A DNA stretch of 9,289 nt from the NCBI GenBank assembly GCA_003453695.1, contig DMNK01000089.1:3020-12308 (forward strand), given 5' to 3'. Source of the DNA: Acidimicrobiaceae bacterium (lineage in GTDB: Bacteria; Actinomycetota; Acidimicrobiia; Acidimicrobiales; UBA8190). Below, piece after piece: positions 1 through 5,016 of this stretch. Position 1 is the stretch's first letter; every line of letters starts with the position of its first letter. The notes under the pieces are model-generated. The model saw only the letters and a list, made by a program, of their open reading frames with translations, did no database searches and was not told the DNA's origin. A program made the position numbers and the translations under genes.

Positions 1-432
1 GGGCTGGCGGAGTCGCTCACCGGCGGGCTGGCCGCCGCCCGCCTCGTGAACGTCCCCGGCGCCAGCAACTGGTTCCGGGGCGCCGTGGTCGCCTACGACC
101 CGGCCGTGAAGTTCTCCGTCCTCGACGTGCCCGAGGGCCCCGTCGTGAGCGACAAGGCGGCCCGGGCCATGGCCGAGGGGGCACGGCGCCTCCTCGGTTC
201 GGACATCGGCCTGGGCATCACGGGCGTGGCCGGTCCCGACGAGCAGGACGGCCGCCCGCCGGGGACGGTGTTCGTGGCGGTGGCCACGGGCGACGACGTG
301 GAGGCGTTGGAGCTGCACCTGCCCGGCGACCGTGAGCGGGTGCGTCAGTACGCAACCATCTCCGCCCTCGACGTCCTGCGCCGCACGCTCCGCGCCCGGG
401 GGGCCCGCTCCGGAGCATCGCCGGCGCACTGA
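1..432 (+). CDS. cinA: CinA C-terminal domain / PncC-like nicotinamide-nucleotide amidase (5' partial)
   Basis: The reading frame is open from base 1, so the gene is truncated at its 5' end and 143 residues are visible. The first residues read GLAESLTGGLAAARL, the hallmark AESxTGG motif of the CinA C-terminal domain. They are followed by NVPGASNWFRGAVVAYD and, at about residues 74-82, by GITGVAGPD, also typical of the family. This domain deamidates nicotinamide mononucleotide to nicotinic acid mononucleotide in pyridine-nucleotide salvage. In many bacteria it is fused behind a MoaB-like COG1058 domain; whether that domain is present here lies outside the window. The C-terminal end is normal. 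The gene lies upstream of thpR and recA on the same strand, a common bacterial neighbourhood, but two minus-strand genes separate it from them. The family call is firm; full-length CinA versus stand-alone PncC is open. Confidence 0.93.
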   Translation, partial: GLAESLTGGLAAARLVNVPGASNWFRGAVVAYDPAVKFSVLDVPEGPVVSDKAARAMAEGARRLLGSDIGLGITGVAGPDEQDGRPPGTVFVAVATGDDVEALELHLPGDRERVRQYATISALDVLRRTLRARGARSGASPAH

Positions 433-438
433 GCGGAA

Positions 439-456
439 CGGGCCGAACGTGGCCCG
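439..456. terminator. Candidate hairpin between convergent genes
   Basis: The 42 bp between the cinA stop and the macro-domain gene stop contain the inverted repeat CGGGCC (439-444) and GGCCCG (451-456) with a 6-base loop. A weaker hairpin, ACCC-TGC-GGGT, follows at 461-471. Neither is followed by a T tract, so intrinsic termination is inferred only from position between two converging genes. Confidence 0.3.
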
Positions 457-474
457 CCCGACCCTGCGGGTTCG

Positions 475-984
475 TCAGGCGGGTTCGGCGCCCAGCTGCA
501 GGTAGAGGTCGTGGGTGGCGGCGTCGAAGGCGACGAGCCGTACCAGCTCGACGGTGGTGTCGGCGGCCGACAGCGTGGACACGGCGATCTCCGCCGCCTG
601 GTCGGGCGGGTACCCGTACACGCCGGTCGAGATGGCGGGGAACGCCACCGACCCGGCCCCGATCTCGTCGGCCACCGCCAGGGAACTGCGGTAGCAGGAT
701 GCCAGCACCTCGGACTCACCCTGGTCCCCGCCGGACCACACCGGGCCCACGGTGTGGATGATCCAGCGGGCCGGGAGGCGGAAGCCGGGCGTGGCCTTGG
801 CGTAGCCCGGTGCGCACCCGCCCAGTGCGGCGCAGGCGGCGTGCAGCGCCTGCTGTCCTGCTGCCCGGTGGATGGCGCCGTCCACCCCGCCGCCACCGGC
901 CAGGCGCGAGTTGGCGGCGTTCACGATGGCGTCGACCTGCTCGGTGGTGATGTCACCGAGGACGGCCTGCAGCTGGGGAGGCAC
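475..984 (-). CDS. Macro-domain protein, MacroD/YmdB-like ADP-ribose or O-acetyl-ADP-ribose hydrolase
   Basis: This 169-residue protein is a single macro domain. It opens with LQAVLGDIT, then [19 protein letters not shown] (residues 21-39), and later [15 protein letters not shown] (residues 112-126), the substrate-binding loop. N25 and D35 are ten residues apart, as the catalytic Asn and Asp are in MacroD-type enzymes, so hydrolysis of ADP-ribosyl-glutamate/aspartate or O-acetyl-ADP-ribose is the likely activity. The GTG at 982-984 is chosen because the frame upstream runs into the preceding gene and has no other good start, and the domain begins at once. It lies 29 bp downstream of the secreted peptidase on the same strand, so the two are probably co-transcribed. 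No signal peptide is present, so it is cytoplasmic, and no functional link to the peptidase is evident. Confidence 0.92.
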   Translation of the reverse strand: MPPQLQAVLGDITTEQVDAIVNAANSRLAGGGGVDGAIHRAAGQQALHAACAALGGCAPGYAKATPGFRLPARWIIHTVGPVWSGGDQGESEVLASCYRSSLAVADEIGAGSVAFPAISTGVYGYPPDQAAEIAVSTLSAADTTVELVRLVAFDAATHDLYLQLGAEPA

Positions 985-1013
985 GCCCCCGATTCTGCCC
1001 CGCCGGAAGAGGC

Positions 1014-1913
1014 TTAGCTGGCGGGCGGCGACGGCTGGACGGAGCCGTAGCTGGAGGCGAACCCGTCTCCTGTGCCGTCGGGTTCCGAGGGGATCGACAC
1101 GACCTGCTTGAAGAACCTCGAGCCCTGAACGAGCTCGCCACCGCTGTTTGCCGGGATCGACACGGCCGATCCGTTCACCGTGCCGTTGTCGAACGCCGTG
1201 GACCCGTAGTTGGCCAGGGTGGCGACGCGCCCGCCCACCGTCGGTGCTTCCACCACCCACTCGGCCGAAGTGCCGGGACCCGAGTAGGACTGCTGGGTGG
1301 TGAACGACTGGGTGCCGTCCGTCAAGGTGATGGTCCACTTGCCGCCGGACCCTCGGGTGATCGTCACCGTAATCGAATCACCAGGACTCACCGTGATGGA
1401 GCTAATGGGCGTCTCTGGCGCCGGAAGGATCTCCCACCAGGCGTTGTAGTGCGGCACGCCGTTGATCACGTCCTGCTCCGTGCCGGACTGGATGAGGCTT
1501 GAGTTGGTGAAGCCGTCGATGCCGGCCCACACGGCCGAGTACGCCGTACCCGAGCCAGTGACCCTGGGGACCGTCCACGATCCGCTCACACTGGTGTAAT
1601 TCACGCCTGAGGCCGGCACGCACGGCAGAGTCGACGGGGAGGTCGTGCTCACTGCGTAGCCCGACCAGTTCGACGACCCCCAGCAGATCGGCGCCGCACC
1701 ACCGCCACCGCCACCGCCGCCGCCATGGTGTCCGGACGAAATGCCGCGCAGGTGCTGCGCCGGCGCCAGTTGGAGCGCATGGGCGACGGCCGGGGCGGCT
1801 GTGGTGGCGGAGGCTCCGGTGCCCAGCAAGGCGAGACCCCCGATCCCCGTGGCGAGAGCGAGCCGGCGGATAGCCGCGCCACAACCCGTCACCGACAGCC
1901 GCTTCCCGTCCAT
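1014..1913 (-). CDS. Secreted G1-family (eqolisin) glutamic endopeptidase
   Basis: The protein has 299 residues. A signal peptide covers about residues 1-46: a basic start with RR at 16-17, a hydrophobic stretch [14 protein letters not shown], then Ala-rich candidate cleavage sites ending ASA or AHA. A short linker with nine consecutive Gly (64-72) follows. The body matches the eqolisin beta-sandwich: SNWSGYAV near residue 81, SVSGSWTVP (108-116), VWAGIDG (128-134), IQSGTEQ with candidate catalytic Gln142, [11 protein letters not shown] (156-166), and SAEWVVEAP (216-224), where E218 or E222 is the catalytic Glu. These enzymes cleave proteins at acidic pH outside the cell. C77 and C98 could form a disulfide. 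The start is the ATG at 1911-1913, with AGGGGG six bases upstream; an upstream ATG at 1970 would put 19 Arg/Cys-rich residues before the signal peptide. It is followed by the macro-domain gene. Catalytic residue numbering is by motif, not alignment. Confidence 0.88.
   Translation of the reverse strand: MDGKRLSVTGCGAAIRRLALATGIGGLALLGTGASATTAAPAVAHALQLAPAQHLRGISSGHHGGGGGGGGGAAPICWGSSNWSGYAVSTTSPSTLPCVPASGVNYTSVSGSWTVPRVTGSGTAYSAVWAGIDGFTNSSLIQSGTEQDVINGVPHYNAWWEILPAPETPISSITVSPGDSITVTITRGSGGKWTITLTDGTQSFTTQQSYSGPGTSAEWVVEAPTVGGRVATLANYGSTAFDNGTVNGSAVSIPANSGGELVQGSRFFKQVVSIPSEPDGTGDGFASSYGSVQPSPPAS
1698..1724 (-). repeat. GGY/GGC triplet run encoding nine glycines
   Basis: Nine consecutive glycine codons (GGC or GGT; read on the + strand as acc and gcc triplets) form a low-complexity tract in the peptidase gene, between the signal peptide and the catalytic domain. 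Such tracts can change length by slippage; here it would only alter a flexible linker. Confidence 0.8.
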
Positions 1914-2079
1914 GCCGCACCCCCTGCTCCGAGCTGCTCCACACCGACAACGGTAACCCCGGATGGTCAACGGGAGAAGAACAAAAGGACAACAGGGGCC
2001 CCGCTAGCAGGGGCGGCGGCGCCGTGGGCACCCAGCTGGCCCTAGGAAGTGCGGGGCCAGGCGCAGCAGACTGCTGGGC

Positions 2080-2625
2080 GTGCGCCTGTTCGTGGCCGTG
2101 GACCTGCCTCCCGAGGTCGTCGACCTGGTTGCGGGGCTCATCCGCCCCGAGCTGTCCTCGATGCGATGGACGACACCCGAGCAGTGGCACGTGACGGTGC
2201 GGTTCTTCGGGGAGGTCTCCTCCTCTGAGCTGGAAGGAAGCGACGGTCTCCTGGCCGCTCTCGGCACCGTTCCCGACGCCCTGAAGGCAGCCGGCGTCGA
2301 CAGGGTGGAGGCGGCCATGGGCCCGGCTGCGGCCTGGTTCCCGGGTCGCCAGGTCCTCCAGGTGCCCGTCGACGGGCTGGACGAGCTCGCCGCCGCCGTC
2401 GCCATGGCCACCGAGGCCTGGGGCGAACCGGAACAGGGCTTCAGGGGGCATCTCACCCTGGCCCGGGTCCGGGCACGAGCCAAAGGGCCGGCGTCGTTGG
2501 CGGGGGTCGCGCTGGTCTCGTCCTGGGTGGTGCCCGAGTTGGTCCTCTACTCCTCGGCACTCGGTCCCGGTGGGTCGCGCTACACGGCCCTCCACCGGGT
2601 GACGCTGCCAGGCGGCGGGAGCTGA
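2080..2625 (+). CDS. thpR: RNA 2',3'-cyclic phosphodiesterase (2H family)
   Basis: The 181-residue product starts MRLFVAVDLP, the classic start of bacterial ThpR (formerly LigT). It carries the two 2H-phosphoesterase signatures HVT (residues 37-39, within EQWHVTVRFFGEV) and HLT (residues 124-126, within FRGHLTLARVR). The two His-x-Thr motifs face each other in the fold and hydrolyse 2',3'-cyclic phosphate ends to 2'-phosphates; the family can also ligate tRNA halves in vitro. Length is normal. The start is a GTG at 2080-2082, fixed by the N-terminal match; the ribosome-binding site is weak, and a small palindrome (CAGCAG-A-CTGCTG, 2064-2076) lies where a Shine-Dalgarno sequence would be expected. 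The gene ends 180 bp before recA, a frequent neighbour, and is divergent from the peptidase gene across 166 bp. Confidence 0.93.
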   Translation: MRLFVAVDLPPEVVDLVAGLIRPELSSMRWTTPEQWHVTVRFFGEVSSSELEGSDGLLAALGTVPDALKAAGVDRVEAAMGPAAAWFPGRQVLQVPVDGLDELAAAVAMATEAWGEPEQGFRGHLTLARVRARAKGPASLAGVALVSSWVVPELVLYSSALGPGGSRYTALHRVTLPGGGS

Positions 2626-2673
2626 GTCGCACCAGCCGACGCCCCACCTGACCAGCCACTCCGACCATCCAGT

Positions 2674-2687
2674 CGAACACCTGTTCG
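2674..2687. promoter_or_regulatory. SOS box (LexA operator) upstream of recA
   Basis: The 14-base sequence CGAACACCTGTTCG is a perfect CGAAC-N4-GTTCG palindrome, the LexA operator consensus of Gram-positive bacteria and actinobacteria. It lies 118 bp before the recA start codon, in the only intergenic region leading into recA, so DNA-damage induction of recA is expected. Confidence 0.9.
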
Positions 2688-2693
2688 TGGAAC

Positions 2694-2699
2694 TACAGT
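2694..2699 (+). promoter_or_regulatory. Candidate -10 element of a LexA-controlled recA promoter
   Basis: TACAGT fits the TAnnnT pattern of an actinobacterial -10 element. Its -35 region would fall near 2671-2676 and overlap the LexA operator, which would give direct repression. No good -35 hexamer is visible, so the call rests on position and the -10 match. Confidence 0.28.
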
Positions 2700-2721
2700 G
2701 GCGTGAGTCGATGCGGTAAGC

Positions 2722-2750
2722 CTGGCAGTGACACACCCCCTCCCTATGGT
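2722..2750 (+). promoter_or_regulatory. Candidate second recA promoter
   Basis: CTGGCA (2722-2727, four of six matches to TTGACA) and TATGGT (2745-2750, four of six to TATAAT) are separated by 17 bp. Transcription would begin near 2757, giving a leader of about 50 bases. The LexA operator lies upstream of this element, so it could be LexA-independent, as is one of the two mycobacterial recA promoters. This is inferred from sequence only. Confidence 0.38.
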
Positions 2751-2790
2751 CCGTGCCGGTCGGAGCGACGAACCGGAATGACACAGCGCA

Positions 2791-2796
2791 GAGAGG
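2791..2796 (+). promoter_or_regulatory. Ribosome-binding site of recA
   Basis: GAGAGG lies nine bases before the ATG at 2806-2808. It supports this start over the in-frame ATG at 2815. Confidence 0.65.
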
Positions 2797-2805
2797 TAAC
2801 GACAG

Positions 2806-4956
2806 ATGGCAGAGATGGAACGTGACAAGGCGCTCGACATGGCCCTGAGCCAGATCGAGAAGCAATACGGCAAGGGCTCGGTCATGCGGATGGGGGAGAA
2901 CCTCGACATGGGCATCGAGGCCATCTCCACCGGCGCCATGGCGCTCGACATGGCCCTCGGCATCGGCGGCCTACCCCGCGGCCGCATCGTGGAGATCTAC
3001 GGACCGGAGTCGAGCGGGAAGTCGACGCTCGCCATGCACGTGGTGGCCGAAGCGCAGCGCAACGGCGGCATCTGCGCCTACATCGACGCCGAGCACGCCA
3101 TGGACCCGGTGTACGCCGGTGCCATCGGGGTGAACGTCGACGACCTGCTCATCTCCCAGCCCGACACCGGGGAGCAGGCGCTCGAGATCGCCGACATGCT
3201 CATCCGCTCCGGCGCCCTCGACGTCATCGTCATCGACTCGGTGGCGGCCCTGACTCCCCGAGCAGAGATCGAAGGCGAGATGGGCGACTCCCACGTCGGC
3301 CTGCAGGCCCGGCTCATGTCGCAGGCGCTGCGCAAGCTGACGGGCACGCTGTCGAAGTCCAAGACCATTGCCGTCTTCATCAACCAGCTTCGGGAGAAGA
3401 TCGGCGTGATGTACGGCTGTTTCTCTTACGGGTCCAGAGTGGTGTTGGCGGACGGGTCGACCGAGAAGATCGGGAAGATCGTCAACCAACGGCTGCCTGT
3501 GGAGGTGCTCTCCTACGACCCCCAGGCTGGTGCCGTCGTTCCCAGAAAGGTCGTGAACTGGTTCGACAATGGGAATGCCGATCACTTCCTGCAGGTCACA
3601 GTGGCCAAGCCCATGGGCAACGGCAAAGCACAGTTCGCTGCCACCCCCAACCATCTGATCCGGACCCCTGGAGGATGGAAAGAAGCCAAGGAACTGGTCG
3701 TGGGTGAGAACGTGGTAGAGGCGTTGCCCCACTACCTCTCGGACTTCCAGTGGGCAGTCCTAAGAGGCACGTTGATGGGCGACGGGTCAGTTTCCCCGAC
3801 TCGAAGTGGCCAAGGAGCCCGATTCCGGTACACCCACTGCGCCAAGCAGACCGAGTACGCGGATTGGAAGGCGTCGTTGTTTGCCAACCTCGGTTCGTCT
3901 CGGCATGTCCGCAAGGACGGGGTCGTGACCTACGACTTCCAACCCATTCCCGAGCTTTCCAACGTGAGAAGGTCCGTCTACGCCGAGGGTAAGAAAGTCT
4001 TCGACGACGGCTATTTGAAGTGCCTCACGCCCCTGTCCCTTGCGCTGTGGTACATCGATGATGCCTCGTTCACCGTCCGTTCCAAGGGACTGCAGGCGAG
4101 AACTGAAGGTGGCAGTGGCCGAGCCACCATTTGCGTGGAGGCCATGACGCCTTCCACCAGGAAGCGTCTCGTCGCCTATCTCGCAGACACGTGGGACGTT
4201 CACGCAAAACTGGTTGCCAGCGGATCGGCCGGTAAAGCAATCCTTGTGTTCCCCACGCCAGAGACGGTGAAGCTCCACGCGTTGATTGCTCCTTACGTTC
4301 ACCCGAGTATGGATTACAAACTCCTGCCTCGGTTCCGAGGCCAATTCGCTGTTGAACCAGTGTTTCGGCCCATGCGGTACGAACTCATGGCCATGCCGAT
4401 CGTGGATATCCACCAGAAGCCTCGGACCCACTCCATGCACCGCTTCGACATCGAGGTCGAGGGATCGCACAACTACCTCGTAGATGGAGTGGTCGTGCAC
4501 AATTCACCCGAGACCCAGCCCGGTGGCCGGGCCCTCAAGTTCTATTCGTCGGTTCGCCTCGACATCCGCCGGGTGGAAGCGATCAAGGACGGTGCCGACG
4601 TCGTCGGCAGCCGCACCCGGGTGAAGGTGGTCAAGAACAAGTGCGCCGCCCCATTCCGCCAAGCAGAGTTCGATATCGAATTCGCCAAGGGCATCAGCCG
4701 CGAAGGCTCGCTCCTCGACGTCGGTGTCGAGCTCGGTCTCATCAAGAAGTCCGGTGCCTGGTTCACCTACGAGGGTGAGCAGCTCGGCCAGGGCCGGGAG
4801 AAGGCCAAGGAGTTCCTGCGGGAGACCACCGAGCTCATGATCGAGATCAACGAGCGCATCCGCACGCTGTTGGCAGAGCGCAACGCACCGGCTCCCACAC
4901 CCGCTGCCGTGGCGGCCGGCAAGGACCCCGACGACGAACCAATCTCCCTGGATTGA
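2806..4956 (+). CDS. recA: Recombinase RecA precursor containing an intein
   Basis: The 716-residue precursor consists of a 204-residue N-extein, a 362-residue intein and a 150-residue C-extein. Splicing would give a RecA of 354 residues, a normal length. RecA forms ATP-dependent filaments on single-stranded DNA, drives strand exchange and triggers LexA self-cleavage. Visible motifs are Walker [10 protein letters not shown] (66-74), Walker [12 protein letters not shown] (139-149), loop L1 around [12 protein letters not shown] (154-165), and loop L2, [14 protein letters not shown] joined to SPETQPGG. The intein sits inside L2, which contacts DNA, so the precursor should be inactive. The C-terminal domain ends in the acidic tail [10 protein letters not shown]. 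The gene has a perfect LexA box upstream. No recX follows: a hairpin and a convergent gene come next. All 23 extein arginines use CGN codons, unlike the intein. Confidence 0.98.
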   Translation: MAEMERDKALDMALSQIEKQYGKGSVMRMGENLDMGIEAISTGAMALDMALGIGGLPRGRIVEIYGPESSGKSTLAMHVVAEAQRNGGICAYIDAEHAMDPVYAGAIGVNVDDLLISQPDTGEQALEIADMLIRSGALDVIVIDSVAALTPRAEIEGEMGDSHVGLQARLMSQALRKLTGTLSKSKTIAVFINQLREKIGVMYGCFSYGSRVVLADGSTEKIGKIVNQRLPVEVLSYDPQAGAVVPRKVVNWFDNGNADHFLQVTVAKPMGNGKAQFAATPNHLIRTPGGWKEAKELVVGENVVEALPHYLSDFQWAVLRGTLMGDGSVSPTRSGQGARFRYTHCAKQTEYADWKASLFANLGSSRHVRKDGVVTYDFQPIPELSNVRRSVYAEGKKVFDDGYLKCLTPLSLALWYIDDASFTVRSKGLQARTEGGSGRATICVEAMTPSTRKRLVAYLADTWDVHAKLVASGSAGKAILVFPTPETVKLHALIAPYVHPSMDYKLLPRFRGQFAVEPVFRPMRYELMAMPIVDIHQKPRTHSMHRFDIEVEGSHNYLVDGVVVHNSPETQPGGRALKFYSSVRLDIRRVEAIKDGADVVGSRTRVKVVKNKCAAPFRQAEFDIEFAKGISREGSLLDVGVELGLIKKSGAWFTYEGEQLGQGREKAKEFLRETTELMIEINERIRTLLAERNAPAPTPAAVAAGKDPDDEPISLD
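3418..4503 (+). other. RecA intein (b site, M. leprae type) with LAGLIDADG endonuclease domain
   Basis: The intein spans 362 residues from Cys1 to Asn362 and is followed by Ser+1, all consistent with standard class 1 splicing. Block A is [13 protein letters not shown]. Block B is AATPNHLI with the TxxH residues T76 and H79. Block F has [11 protein letters not shown] with D344 and H351. Block G is VVVHN with H361 and N362. A homing-endonuclease domain lies between blocks B and F: motif one LRGTLMGDG (Asp122) and motif two LALWYIDDA (Asp215). Both catalytic acids are kept, but the second motif ends in Ala216 instead of the usual Gly. From memory, the sequence and insertion point match the M. 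leprae RecA intein, not the M. tuberculosis one, whose site (between AAG 4639-4641 and TGC 4642-4644) is empty here. Seven of 23 arginines use AGA or AGG, and the base composition is visibly less GC-rich than the exteins. Confidence 0.96.
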
Positions 4957-4980
4957 CTTCCCCACCTCGCCGGGGTCGAG

Positions 4981-5012
4981 GGGCCGGGTCGCCGCATGCG
5001 GTGGCCCGGCCC
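4981..5012. terminator. Strong hairpin, probable bidirectional terminator
   Basis: GGGCCGGG (4981-4988) pairs with CCCGGCCC (5005-5012). The stem continues inward to about 14 pairs, including two G-U pairs, and closes on the loop CATG (4995-4998). It begins 24 bases after the recA stop and lies four bases beyond the stop codon of the convergent GGDEF-EAL gene, so it can serve both strands. There is no run of T on either side, as is common for actinobacterial terminators. Confidence 0.7.
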
Positions 5013-5016
5013 TTCC

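Noticed and set aside
1965..1970. TTGACC on the minus strand as a -35 element for the peptidase gene
   Set aside because: No acceptable -10 hexamer lies 16-19 bases downstream, so the promoter cannot be supported.
1913..1970. Upstream ATG at 1970 for the peptidase
   Set aside because: It adds 19 residues rich in Arg and Cys ahead of a normal signal peptide; the inner ATG has a well-spaced AGGGGG.
1402..2865. Long minus-strand open frame of 487 codons across the thpR and peptidase region
   Set aside because: The product is rich in Arg, Pro, His and Gly without any recognisable domain. It overlaps thpR, the recA start and, in another frame, the eqolisin gene, all of which have clear family motifs. 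It is a high-GC shadow frame.
2971..3732. Minus-strand open frame of 253 codons opposite recA
   Set aside because: It lies antisense to RecA motifs and intein blocks and resembles no protein; it is a shadow of the real gene.
3787..4500. Minus-strand open frame opposite the intein
   Set aside because: It mirrors the conserved intein endonuclease and block F sequence; it has no start context or domain of its own.
4639..4644. Second possible RecA intein site, as used in M. tuberculosis
   Set aside because: The extein reads uninterrupted NKCAAPFRQ here; the site is empty.
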